NCBI GenBank assembly: GCA_964445115.1 | Contig: CAYUJU010000040.1 | Location: forward strand, 1 to 24,529 | DNA length: 24,529 nucleotides | Source of the DNA: CAIJXJ01 sp964445115 | GTDB lineage: Bacteria > Pseudomonadota > Gammaproteobacteria > Burkholderiales > Methylophilaceae | Direction of reading: 5' to 3' | Shown: in pieces, positions 14,973-22,593 of the stretch | Layout of the letters: each line of letters starts with the position of its first letter | Numbering within the stretch: position 1 is the stretch's first letter | Translations under genes and position numbers: made by a program | Notes under the pieces: model-generated | Told to the model about the DNA's origin: nothing | The model's database searches: none | What the model saw: the letters and a program-made list of their open reading frames with translations, nothing else

Positions 14973-16496
14973 ATGCCTGAATATGTCGATCACTACCCGC
15001 GTGGGATAGGCCACCTCGCCGGGGATATCCCGGCGCTGCGCGCCTGGGCGCGGGCCTCCGATATTGACAAAAGCGCCTTTACCTATCGGGACGGCATGAT
15101 TTTTCTGGGGGCGGCGGCGGATGGCACTCTGCTCGGCCTGGAGGATAATCGCCATTGCCTGACGGTGGCCGGAAGCCGGGCGGGGAAGGGGGTTTCGGTC
15201 ATCGTGCCGAATCTGTGCCTGTATCCCGGCTCGGCCCTGGTCATTGATCCCAAGGGCGAGAATGCCCTTTTGACCGCCGCCCGCCGGGGCGCGGGTTCGC
15301 CCTACTGCGAAGGGTTGGGGCAAGCGGTGTATATCCTCGATCCCTTCGGCACGGTGCCCCCCCATCATCCAAAGGCTTCCTTCAATCCGCTGTCGGTGTT
15401 CAATCTGTACTCGGAACAAACCTGCGAACTGGCGATTGACGATGCCGCCCTGATCGCCGATGCCCTGGTCACGCCGGGCGGTGAACGGGAATCCCACTGG
15501 GATGAATCGGCCCGCTCGGTGCTGGAAATGCTCATCCTGCATGTCCTGACCACTCAGCCGCCGGAATCCTGCACGCTGCCCCGCGTGCGGCAACTCCTCA
15601 TGAGCGGGGATTTTCTGGACCGGATGCAGGAAAATGACGCTTTCGATGGCTTGATCGCCGGGGCCGCTGCGGCGCTGCTGGCTCTGGGCAAGGAGGAGCG
15701 CGGCAGCATCCTGTCCACGGCACGGCGCAATACTAAATTTCTGGAAAGTCCCGCCATGCAGCGGGTGCTGGAAAACAGCGATTTCGATCTGGGGGACGTG
15801 AAGCGCCGCCCCATGACCCTGTATCTGTGCCTGCCCGCCTCGCGCCTGCATACCCATGCAAGATGGCTGCGGCTGATGATCGGGCTGGCTCTGGCCCTGA
15901 TGGAGCGCGAACCGGCCCGGCCCGCGCTGCCGGTGCTGTTCCTCATGGATGAATTCGCCGCCCTGGGCAAGATGGAAGTCATCGAAACGGCGGCGGGCCT
16001 GATGGCGGGCTACGGCGTCAAGCTCTGGCCGATTTTGCAGGACCTCACCCAGCTCAAGCGCCATTACCGGGAAAGCTGGGAAACCTTCCTCGGCAACGCG
16101 GGCCTGCATCAGTTTTTCGGCAATACCGATTTGACCACTCTGGAACACGTCTCCAAGCGCTTGGGCAAAACCCACGTCCTGAGCGTCACCGAAAGCGAGA
16201 ACGAACGGGCCGGGCAAGGGGGACAGGGCGTTTCGGTCAAGGCCGATACCGCCCCGCTGCTCAACCCGGATGAAGTCGAGTATTTTTTCGCGCGCGACCG
16301 GCAAAAACAGATCGTGCTCATCCCCGGCCAGATGCCCTGGGCGCTCGGGCGTTTGAGCTATGAAGACCCGTTTTTCCACGGCAAGCGTGATTGGAGCGAC
16401 CGGCTCGGGCGTCCCGCGCCGCCCACACTGCAAGAACTGCGCGACCGTCCCCCGCCCCCCAAACCTCGGGGCTGGAGCCTGTTCGGCACGGGGTAA
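14973..16496 (+). CDS. VirD4/TraG-type coupling protein without N-terminal membrane domain
   Basis: This 507-residue ATPase is of the type IV coupling protein family, which brings the relaxase-DNA complex to the secretion channel. It has Walker A GSRAGKGVS (67-75), VIDPKGEN (90-97), a middle all-alpha region around 145-230, and Walker B PVLFLMDEFAALGKM (around 320-330), then FFGNTDLTTLEHVSKRLG and a motif region QKQIVLIPGQMPW. Typical family members begin with two transmembrane helices; none are seen here. The next gene encodes a small polytopic membrane protein that could supply this part. The gene starts 5 bp after rep without a clear Shine-Dalgarno, so it may be translationally coupled. 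No VirB-type channel genes are in the window. Confidence 0.9.
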   Translation: MPEYVDHYPRGIGHLAGDIPALRAWARASDIDKSAFTYRDGMIFLGAAADGTLLGLEDNRHCLTVAGSRAGKGVSVIVPNLCLYPGSALVIDPKGENALLTAARRGAGSPYCEGLGQAVYILDPFGTVPPHHPKASFNPLSVFNLYSEQTCELAIDDAALIADALVTPGGERESHWDESARSVLEMLILHVLTTQPPESCTLPRVRQLLMSGDFLDRMQENDAFDGLIAGAAAALLALGKEERGSILSTARRNTKFLESPAMQRVLENSDFDLGDVKRRPMTLYLCLPASRLHTHARWLRLMIGLALALMEREPARPALPVLFLMDEFAALGKMEVIETAAGLMAGYGVKLWPILQDLTQLKRHYRESWETFLGNAGLHQFFGNTDLTTLEHVSKRLGKTHVLSVTESENERAGQGGQGVSVKADTAPLLNPDEVEYFFARDRQKQIVLIPGQMPWALGRLSYEDPFFHGKRDWSDRLGRPAPPTLQELRDRPPPPKPRGWSLFGTG

Positions 16497-16499
16497 GCC

Positions 16500-17063
16500 A
16501 TGCTCTCGATCTGGCAAACCGGCAAGCTGTCTGTCTACAGCGTGGTCTTTCTCCTGCCGCCCGCCCTGGGCTGCCTGTGGGTGCTGATCGGCTGGCCCGC
16601 GCCGTCCGGCGGGCTGGCGTGGTGGCTGGCCGCCGCCGTCGCCCCGTGGTGGCTGCTGGCGGCGGGCGGCCTTCTGGGCGTCAGCGCCCTGGTGCGCTAT
16701 GCCCTGCATCGCCTCAACCCCCAAACCCGGCGACAGGAACAGGCGACGGGCCGCCCGCTGCCGCTGCCGCCCCTACTGATGCAGCGGGCGCTGCTCGGCG
16801 GTGGGTCGGTGCTGCTGGCCGCCCTCATCCTCTGGCCGCGCACTCTGCCGGTTGGGGCGCTGCTCTGGGAGTCTACGGAAGTCAAAAACCTCCTCGTCGC
16901 TGATACGGCCCGCTGGGAAGGCAAGGAGTTCGTGACGGAGCGCGCCGAACACCTCGTCTATACCTGCACCTATCTGACCTTTTCCGGCCTGGTGACCGGA
17001 ACCTACGCCCTGCGCCCGGAATATCCCTTCCCGTGCGCCTATTTCTATCGGCGCGGGCCGTGA
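16500..17063 (+). CDS. Polytopic membrane protein next to the coupling protein
   Basis: I do not recognise this 187-residue protein by family. It has hydrophobic segments at about 11-32, 38-62 and 98-118, followed by a soluble C-terminal domain of about 65 residues with two cysteines (YTCTYLTFSG and YPFPCAYFYRRG) that could form a disulfide outside the membrane. It starts 3 bp after the coupling-protein stop and overlaps the next gene (TGATG), so the three form one unit. Because the coupling protein here lacks its own membrane anchor, this protein may serve as one. That is inference from position and topology. Confidence 0.75.
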   Translation: MLSIWQTGKLSVYSVVFLLPPALGCLWVLIGWPAPSGGLAWWLAAAVAPWWLLAAGGLLGVSALVRYALHRLNPQTRRQEQATGRPLPLPPLLMQRALLGGGSVLLAALILWPRTLPVGALLWESTEVKNLLVADTARWEGKEFVTERAEHLVYTCTYLTFSGLVTGTYALRPEYPFPCAYFYRRGP

Positions 17064-18136
17064 TGACCGGCGGGCGCATCGTCTTCGGTCTCCTCGCCCT
17101 GCTGGGCTTCGCGCCGCCCGTGGGGGCGGTGGGGAGCGCCGATTGCGCCGCCACGGACCCGGAAAACTTTGAACAGGTCTACGCCTGCATGTCGTCCTTC
17201 CGGCGGGGCAGCGGGACCCGCAACGCCTTCGCCAATATCGCTGTTCAGGATTGCCGGTCGATTCGCATGAATTACCTCGTGGCCCTCACCACCTCCGGCC
17301 TGACGCGGGAAGACGCCAAAAAGCGCGTGCCGTCCTGCGCCCTGTTCGCCCGCGTCGCCAGGGAAATGACCGGGAAAGACGCCTCCTGGTCCGGGTGTCT
17401 GGAGTTCGGAAGCCTGCCGCTGAAAGACCATCTGGCCCGCTGTCTGGATCGCTTCGTCCCCGGCCATGACGGCGGCGGGCGGGCGGCTCGTAAACTTCAG
17501 GGCTGCGGCGAAATCCTGGGCGCGTATGAACAGGGCTTGCGGGCGGCGGCGGGAGAATTCGCCCTGCCTGAAGGGTACGCCCGCCCGGATTGTGCCCTGG
17601 TGGCGGACTATCTGGCCGGGCAAGCCCCGCAACCCGCGCCCGCCCAAGAGGAAAAACCGCCCCGAAAACCACCGCAAGGGCAACCGCAATGGGCGCGCTG
17701 CCTGAATTACGATCCGGCGAACCTGCCCGCGCATCTGCGCCAGTGTCTGGGCACGGGGTCGGACATGCGCCGCATGAAAGACTGTCGCCAAGTGCAGGCG
17801 GCGTATACGGAGCGCATCACCCAAGCCTATGGCGGTTTGCCGGAGAATTTCCTCATCCTGCCCTGCCCGGTGGCCGACGGGTATCTGGCGGAATTCCGGG
17901 CGCAAGAGGAGGCGGAGAAACAGGCCGCGCTTGAGCGCCAGAAACAGGCGAAACAGGAACAACGCGCCGCGCTTATCAAGAGGATTGAAGATTTACGCGA
18001 CAACCCGCCCTCGCGGCCCTTCTATGCCCAGCCGTGGGTAACATGGCTGGTTCTGCTGTCGATCCTGGGCGGAATCGGGCGGGGGGTCTGGCGTTTTCTT
18101 CAAAAACGACGCAGAACGGGTCCGGCGTCGGCCTAA
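17063..18136 (+). CDS. Exported protein with three cysteine repeats and C-terminal anchor
   Basis: This 357-residue protein was not recognised. It starts with a signal peptide (MTGGRIVFGLLALLGFAPPVGA, first 22 residues). Three tandem units follow, each with the pattern C-13/14-C, a CG/CR/DC cysteine, then a last cysteine: the units start at ADCAATDP, SGCLEFGS and ARCLNYDP. A proline/lysine-rich linker separates units 2 and 3. A basic coiled-coil-like stretch (QEEAEKQAALERQKQAKQEQ) precedes one transmembrane segment (TWLVLLSILGGIGRGV) and a basic tail. The expected place is the periplasm, anchored in the inner membrane. It is cotranscribed with the coupling protein. Its stop codon overlaps the relaxase stop from the other strand in CTAA. 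Confidence 0.8.
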   Translation: MTGGRIVFGLLALLGFAPPVGAVGSADCAATDPENFEQVYACMSSFRRGSGTRNAFANIAVQDCRSIRMNYLVALTTSGLTREDAKKRVPSCALFARVAREMTGKDASWSGCLEFGSLPLKDHLARCLDRFVPGHDGGGRAARKLQGCGEILGAYEQGLRAAAGEFALPEGYARPDCALVADYLAGQAPQPAPAQEEKPPRKPPQGQPQWARCLNYDPANLPAHLRQCLGTGSDMRRMKDCRQVQAAYTERITQAYGGLPENFLILPCPVADGYLAEFRAQEEAEKQAALERQKQAKQEQRAALIKRIEDLRDNPPSRPFYAQPWVTWLVLLSILGGIGRGVWRFLQKRRRTGPASA

Positions 18137-20529
18137 CGCTCCCGGCTGCGCCCGCCCCGGCCCTGTTCCAGCGAGTCCTGATCCTCGTCCTCGCCCCGCG
18201 CCTCCCCGGTGCGCGCGGGGTCTTCGGCGTGCCCCTGTGTCGGCGGGCGGTTCTCATGGGCGATTTCGGGCACGCGCCCGCTCTCCACCACGCGGGCGAT
18301 TTCGATGTCCAAAACCTCGCCTTCCTGCGCCTGCCGGTCGCGCAAAGTGCGGGTTCGTTCGTGATGCTCTTTCTGCCGTTCCAAATCCTGAAGCGCCCGG
18401 TCCCGGCGGGCGCGGGCCTCCTCCAGTTCGCGTTGTAGCGCCTCGGCCCGTTCCCGGTCGTTCGGGTGCTGCATCCGGGCGAACCGTCCGCCCAGGCCGG
18501 GGGCCTGCTGCCGCTCCTCAATCGCCTTGAGTTCCCGCAAGGCCGCGCTGATGTGCGGATTGGCGGCGTTGTCGATGGCCTGCCGCGCCGGGAACAAGTC
18601 CTTGTCCAGCTCTTTCATGAGCCTGGCTCGCTGCGCGGCGTGCCGCTGTTCCAAAGTCCGGCGGCGATAGTCGATCCATCGACCGAGTTCCGGGTTGAGC
18701 GTCCGGGCGGCAAAGACCGCCCCAAGGGTTCCCTCCCGTTCGTCGCCGGTCGGGAGGGCTGCCGGGCACTCTAACGGGTCTTGAGCGGCAAGCGCCGCCC
18801 CGAACGCACGTCCAGCCGTTCCCGGTCGCTCTTCCTGCCGTCCTTCGGCAAGGGAAGAACCCGTTGCCGGGCGTTCCAAGGGGGCTTTGGCGGTCAGGGC
18901 CTCCCCGAACGCCTGTTCGATTGTGGCTTTTTCCTGCGGTCTTTCGGCTTCCTGCCGTCCTTCCGGTGGGTCTTTCGAGCGGGCCGGAGGGATGGCCGGG
19001 CGCTCCAGGGGAGCCTTGGCGTCCCGGAAACTGTCCCGCACGCTGGCGCGATTTTGCAGCCCCGTGCGGGGCGGGGTCTGCGCTCCGGGGTCCGGGTTCG
19101 CGCGCTCGCCCGTCAGACCGGTGATGATCCGGGCCTGTTTCTCGCCCGCCGTGGGGCGTCCGTAGCCGGGCGCCGTGCGGGGCCGCAGATTCGCCTGGGG
19201 CGCGGGCGTGAACAGGGACCGGCCCTGCCGGGTGGGCCGTTGTCGATCCTCCTTGACCCGCTCATACTCAAAGCGTCCCTGTTTCTCGGCTTCGTGGCGG
19301 CGTTCCAGGTCCCGTTTCTTCCGGGCATATTCTTCATCGACCCCTTTCAGCGCGCCTTGGAGAATCGCCTCACTGCGCGCCAACATCTGTTGCAGCGCCT
19401 CGGCCCGGTCGCGGTCGGCCTCTTCTTCCCCTTTAAGCTGGCGCAAGAGGGCCTTGAACCCCTGCGCCTTGCGTCGGGCCTCGATCTCGGCCAGTTCCCG
19501 GCGGTTTGCCTCGATCCGCTGCGCCTGGATGATTTCGCGTTCCTGGGCCGCGCGGGCCTCCTGATGCGCGCCCGCAAGCGCCGCCCGTTCCTCGATGTGC
19601 TGCCATTGCAGCTTGTTCTGGAAGGTCCGCCGCTCCGGTTCGGGCCGCTGAATCCAGCCGGTCCGGGTGGGCGGCTTCTCGCCGCGCGCCGCCGCCCGTT
19701 CCTGCCGCGCGGTCTGGATGGCCTCATGCCGGGCGCGCGCTTCCTCCAGGCCGGGCAACTGCTCCTTGCGCAAATCCGCCAGTTTCGCCCGGATGTCCTT
19801 GACCTTGACGCCGTCGATGTGGCGGGTCGGGTTATGCACCTTGCCCTGGGCGTCCATCACCACGAAATCCCGCCGGTCGCCCAGACACAGCAGATAGCCC
19901 TGTTCGAGGAGCGCGGCGGCAAACGCCCGCCCGTTGTCGGCGTGCCGCCAGGCTGTAGCGATGACCGGGTCGCGGTATTTGACGTACTGCCCCTGGCGGC
20001 GCTGTTCGTTATTTTCGACCCGCTGCGGGCAATAGATTTTGCCGTGGTTTTTTTCGTATTCCTCGGCCCAACGGGACAGGCGCATTTTGCTGTAGTCCAG
20101 CTTGGCCATTTTCCCGGTGTCCGGGTGAACCCGATTGACGATGATATGCAGGTGGGGGTGGGGTTCGTCGTTGTGGGCCACCATCACCGCCTGATAGCCT
20201 TCCAAGCCCAAGGCTTTGAGACTGGACTGCCCGGCGTTAATCATGGCCTCGCGGGTTAATTCCTGTTCGGGATGCCAGGCCAGGGAGTAATGAAAAACCG
20301 GATTTTCCTGTTTCCTACCGCCCGGTTTAACTCCGGCCTGTTTTTTGATCTGCTCGGCCCGCAGGGCGATCCAGGCCATTTCCTTAAAAGCCTGCTCGGC
20401 ATTCTGGGTATGTAGATTTTCAACATGCGTGAACGCGACGCGCTCGCCAGTGAATGCGCCTTTGTCATGCAGATAATAAAGACCCGCGCCTTTGAAGCTG
20501 CGGCCTTCTTTAGCGATATGTGGAACCAC
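18133..20529 (-). CDS. MOBP-type relaxase (MobA/VirD2-like)
   Basis: The relaxase nicks oriT and pilots the strand into the recipient. Near its start are VPHIAKEGRSFKGAGLYYLHDKG with the probable catalytic tyrosine pair (key part GAGLYYLHD), FHYSLAWHPEQELT, and motif III HNDEPHPHLHIIVNRV with the three metal-binding histidines. I place the start at the GTG 20529, which gives 798 residues. The upstream ATG at 20577 would add 16 residues with no family similarity and overlap mobC further. After about residue 290 the protein is a long charged coiled coil. Around residues 480-620 it carries three imperfect repeats around AxAPLERPA and AFGxAL. The C-terminus is again coiled coil. Confidence 0.88.
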   Translation of the reverse strand: MVPHIAKEGRSFKGAGLYYLHDKGAFTGERVAFTHVENLHTQNAEQAFKEMAWIALRAEQIKKQAGVKPGGRKQENPVFHYSLAWHPEQELTREAMINAGQSSLKALGLEGYQAVMVAHNDEPHPHLHIIVNRVHPDTGKMAKLDYSKMRLSRWAEEYEKNHGKIYCPQRVENNEQRRQGQYVKYRDPVIATAWRHADNGRAFAAALLEQGYLLCLGDRRDFVVMDAQGKVHNPTRHIDGVKVKDIRAKLADLRKEQLPGLEEARARHEAIQTARQERAAARGEKPPTRTGWIQRPEPERRTFQNKLQWQHIEERAALAGAHQEARAAQEREIIQAQRIEANRRELAEIEARRKAQGFKALLRQLKGEEEADRDRAEALQQMLARSEAILQGALKGVDEEYARKKRDLERRHEAEKQGRFEYERVKEDRQRPTRQGRSLFTPAPQANLRPRTAPGYGRPTAGEKQARIITGLTGERANPDPGAQTPPRTGLQNRASVRDSFRDAKAPLERPAIPPARSKDPPEGRQEAERPQEKATIEQAFGEALTAKAPLERPATGSSLAEGRQEERPGTAGRAFGAALAAQDPLECPAALPTGDEREGTLGAVFAARTLNPELGRWIDYRRRTLEQRHAAQRARLMKELDKDLFPARQAIDNAANPHISAALRELKAIEERQQAPGLGGRFARMQHPNDRERAEALQRELEEARARRDRALQDLERQKEHHERTRTLRDRQAQEGEVLDIEIARVVESGRVPEIAHENRPPTQGHAEDPARTGEARGEDEDQDSLEQGRGGRSRER

Positions 20530-20869
20530 GTTCGAGGTACTCGGAAAAGACCTTGCCCAGAACGGTTTCAACGTCATGGCATAAGGCTTGAAAATAATCG
20601 GGGGGCGTCTGGCCCGCGCTGTTCAGCGCGTGCGCAATTTGATTGAAGTTCACGCCAATCCGGCGCAATTGTTCCACGGTTTCCATGTCGGGGGTCGTGG
20701 TTTGGTGAGCAGTAATTTTAGCTTTAAGCACAGATAAACGGGCATAATCGCTAATATCCAGCACGGCCCGCTGTGCATTCTGCGCAAGGTGTGCGTATTC
20801 GGTGTCGTTGAGTCGAAAAGAAACGACATGAGAGCGTTTTTGCTCGGTCTGCTTTTTCGGACGGGGCAT
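20510..20869 (-). CDS. MobC-like relaxosome accessory protein
   Basis: This 119-residue basic protein begins PRPKKQTEQKRSHVVSFRLND, with a ribbon-helix-helix strand VVSFRLNDTEYAHLA, then DISDYARLSVLKAK, and a conserved C-terminal signature RRIGVNFNQIAHALN, characteristic of MobC/MbeC-type mobilization proteins. They bind the oriT inverted repeat and help the relaxase melt the nick region. GAGGG lies 6 bp before the ATG at 20869. It overlaps the relaxase start by 20 bp, so the two are coupled. The putative oriT lies directly upstream. Confidence 0.88.
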   Translation of the reverse strand: MPRPKKQTEQKRSHVVSFRLNDTEYAHLAQNAQRAVLDISDYARLSVLKAKITAHQTTTPDMETVEQLRRIGVNFNQIAHALNSAGQTPPDYFQALCHDVETVLGKVFSEYLERGSTYR

Positions 20870-20897
20870 GACAGACCCTCGAAAGTAGCCGGTAACA

Positions 20898-20948
20898 AGC
20901 GGCAGGGAACCTGCCGCTGGGGGGATGCAACGGGGGGCGAAGCCCCCC
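20898..20948. other. Two strong hairpins beside oriT
   Basis: AGCGGCAGG (20898-20906) pairs with CCTGCCGCT (20910-20918), and GGGGGGC (20932-20938) pairs with GCCCCCC (20942-20948); each has a GAA loop. They lie between mobC and the nick-like site and could bind relaxosome proteins, aid termination of transfer, or form part of the mob promoter region. No T-run follows either. Confidence 0.5.
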
Positions 20949-20953
20949 TTGCG

Positions 20954-20994
20954 AAGATGGTTTTCGTTTACGAAAACACATCTTGCTATCCTCC
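20954..20994 (+). other. Putative origin of transfer (oriT) with nick motif
   Basis: An inverted repeat with arms AAGATG/CATCTT and TTTTCG/CGAAAA around a TTTA loop (20954-20984) is followed directly by GCTATCCTCC. MOBP oriT sites such as that of RP4 have the same order: inverted repeat, then TATCCTG with the nick just after it. Here TATCCTC is at 20987-20993. It lies upstream of mobC-relaxase, where oriT is expected. The plus strand would be transferred, leading rightward. The rest of 21000-21169 shows no other feature I can support. Confidence 0.65.
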
Positions 20995-21169
20995 ACTGCC
21001 CGCCATTGTACCCTGAACCTGACCGGATGCACAGACCCGCCCGCCCCGCTGTACCAAGCTATCCACAACCCGCCGTTGACCGTGGCCGCCCCGTTCCCGC
21101 TGCCGGTTATTCCGCTCACATTATCCGTTGCTAGCCAATCAGCGCCGCTCTTTCAAAAGCCATCACGAT

Positions 21170-21204
21170 AAAAAAGCCGCTACCGGAAGGACACCGGTAG
21201 CGGC
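21170..21204 (-). terminator. Rho-independent terminator of the leading-region genes
   Basis: On the minus strand GCCGCTACCGG, a 7-nt loop and CCGGTAGCGGC are followed by TTTTTT. The 11-bp perfect stem (21176-21186 with 21194-21204) starts 7 bp after the stop of the 61-residue gene. It would prevent transcription of the leading region from running into oriT. Confidence 0.85.
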
Positions 21205-21211
21205 GGATGAA

Positions 21212-21397
21212 TCAGGCTGCGTCTTTGGGCGGTAAGAGGAGGATTTCGCCGTTTGTCGGTAAGGCGTGCAGCTTGATTTTATAGCCGCCTTTACTGTTTT
21301 GCCACGCCGCTCCGATACGATGGTAATGGTTGTTTTCGCCGCTTTGGGTGACGGTGTAGGCCACCAGCTCGGGGCGTTTTCCGGTTTCTTGGGTCAT
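21212..21397 (-). CDS. Conserved small plasmid protein (61 aa)
   Basis: The product has 61 residues and is similar in style to small conserved proteins seen on many mobile elements: ELVAYTVTQSGENNHYHRIGAAWQN, then GGYKIKLHALPTNGEILLLPP. The likely fold is a small beta sheet. I know of no established function. AAAGGAG lies 7 bp before the ATG at 21397. A long palindrome lies just upstream of the ribosome site, and a strong terminator follows the stop. It is the gene nearest the putative oriT and so would enter a recipient first. Confidence 0.82.
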   Translation of the reverse strand: MTQETGKRPELVAYTVTQSGENNHYHRIGAAWQNSKGGYKIKLHALPTNGEILLLPPKDAA

Positions 21398-21428
21398 AGT
21401 TTTTTCTCCTTTTGGTTTTTACGTTAAA

Positions 21429-21580
21429 CGATTCCCTTTCCGGGAATGCGGCGAAGAAAAGCCGGGGCAAAAATCCGTTTGACCAGGGGCCACACGGGAG
21501 CGAAGCGAATGGAGCGGGCCGCCCCTGGTCAAACGGGTTGTACCGGCTCATCGTCCGCATGACTTCCGGGAAGGGAATCG
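21429..21580. repeat. Long palindromic element, copy 1 (possible single-strand promoter)
   Basis: Nested inverted arms fold this 152-bp stretch into one long hairpin. The outer arms are CGATTCCCTT (21429-21438) with AAGGGAATCG (21571-21580), then ATGCGG/CCGCAT, GCCGG/CCGGC, and inner arms GTTTGACCAGGGGC (21477-21490) with GCCCCTGGTCAAAC (21521-21534). It lies 24 bp upstream of the ribosome site of the 61-residue gene. It is homologous to copy 2, with compensating stem changes. The surrounding spacer 21398-21726 (329 bp) has no gene and aligns along most of its length with the spacer 22402-22737. Confidence 0.85.
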
Positions 21581-21726
21581 CGCGTAAAAATCAACTGCGA
21601 ATAAAACCGGCCCATGAAACCGGGAAAGCTCCTCGGAAGGGGTCGCCCGCTGGACCGAAACGGCGAAAACAATCCGGCGCGGTCGCCGGATTGAAAGGCG
21701 GGGCAATAGGAAAAGAAGGGCGAGGG

Positions 21727-22401
21727 CTATTTCCACGCATCGATGAGAACGGCGGCCCGCTGCGCCAGTCGGAAAAACGCCGTCAAGCCCGGTTTCGGGT
21801 CTTCCCAGTACCCTTCGGCCAGTTCAATCTCGCATTTCAACGAATCCTTGACCAGGACCGCCATACGCGGGGTCGGCGATGCAGGAATCTCATGGCCGAA
21901 GTCGGCCACGCGCCACCAGATGGCCCCGCGCGGGAATTCATGATGAAGGACCAGACCCATCCAGAGTTTCAGTTCCAGAATCGAGAATTTCCGGGGGGTC
22001 GGGGGGCGCGTTCTGGCCCGCACGGCGTCGGCGGCCTGCTGCATCAGGCCATCCATACAGCGGGGTTCAAACAGCGTGAAGGTGGGGAAATCTCTCCAGG
22101 AATGCGCGAACAAATGGACGCTCTTAGCGCCGTTCACACCGGGAATGAAACCCGGTATCACCACGTCGGTGCCATGCAGCGGGTAGGTCAGCGCGTGCAG
22201 GTCGATGCCCTGCAAAACCGTGCTTTCTTCGCTCCAATAGGCCATGAATTGAGGGCAGTAATGGTGGGTGATCGTCCCGCAATCCGGCCCGGACGAAAGG
22301 ACGGTCCATCTCGGCATGGATTGCATCATCGCTTCGTATTCGGCGCTGTCCGGGGGTGGGGCGGTCATCCGCTCGAAATTATTGACAAATTTCTGGCCCA
22401 T
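21727..22401 (-). CDS. Unrecognised leading-region protein (224 aa)
   Basis: I do not recognise this protein. The ATG at 22401 is preceded by AAAGGAG 7 bp upstream; the longer reading from 22488 runs through the palindromic element and is not credible. Features are TITHHYCPQFMAYWSEES near residues 43-60, a histidine- and tryptophan-rich middle (LFAHSWRDFP, ELKLWMGLVLHHEFPRGAIWWRV) and a helical C-terminus ending in AAVLIDAWK. The PxFxAxW part resembles APRFTAHW in the 92-residue neighbour, followed in both by an ID pair. No signal peptide or membrane segment is seen. Position beside ardC and downstream of a long palindrome makes an early anti-defence role possible. The recurring tract TAGGAAAAGAAGG lies 7 bp beyond its stop. 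Confidence 0.8.
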   Translation of the reverse strand: MGQKFVNNFERMTAPPPDSAEYEAMMQSMPRWTVLSSGPDCGTITHHYCPQFMAYWSEESTVLQGIDLHALTYPLHGTDVVIPGFIPGVNGAKSVHLFAHSWRDFPTFTLFEPRCMDGLMQQAADAVRARTRPPTPRKFSILELKLWMGLVLHHEFPRGAIWWRVADFGHEIPASPTPRMAVLVKDSLKCEIELAEGYWEDPKPGLTAFFRLAQRAAVLIDAWK

Positions 22402-22431
22402 GGGTTTTCTCCTTTGCGTGTTGCGGTTCAG

Positions 22432-22593
22432 CGATTCCCTGCCGGGAATGCGGCGATGAAAAAGCCGGGGCCTAAACCGTTTTGACAAGGGGCTACACGG
22501 GAGCCCCGCGATAGCGGGGCGAATGGAGCGGGCCGCCCCTTGTCAAAACGGTTGTCCCGGCTCATCGTCCGCATGAATTCCCGGCAGGAATCG
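22432..22593. repeat. Long palindromic element, copy 2 (possible single-strand promoter)
   Basis: This 162-bp element folds as copy 1. The outer arms are CGATTCC (22432-22438) and GGAATCG (22587-22593) with GCCGGGAAT/ATTCCCGGC inside, then ATGCGG/GCAT, CGATGA/TCATCG, GCCGGG/CCCGGC, and 19-bp perfect inner arms AACCGTTTTGACAAGGGGC (22475-22493) with their reverse complement at 22535-22553. The loop holds a further hairpin GCCCCGC-GATA-GCGGGGC (22503-22520), reduced in copy 1. Four unpaired A residues lie between CGATGA and GCCGGG on one arm. It precedes the ribosome site of the 224-residue gene by 16 bp. The spacer 22402-22737 has no gene. Confidence 0.87.

Noticed and set aside
14964..16724. 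Long minus-strand open frame (586 codons) opposite the coupling protein
   Set aside because: It is antisense to a clear coupling-protein gene and reads as low-complexity Gln/Gly/Arg protein typical of GC-rich shadow frames.
18127..18139. GGGAGCGTTAGGC at the relaxase end matches the end of the HEPN-like gene at 967-979
   Set aside because: A 13-bp match explained by similar codons (Glu-Arg-stop) in both genes; there is no attC structure around the relaxase end.
18781..20259. Long plus-strand open frame (492 codons) opposite the relaxase
   Set aside because: It is a shadow of the relaxase coding strand with no recognisable domain or ribosome site.
20932..20948. GC-rich hairpin considered as a terminator
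   Set aside because: Only two T residues follow on the plus strand and none on the minus strand; it fits better as part of the oriT region.
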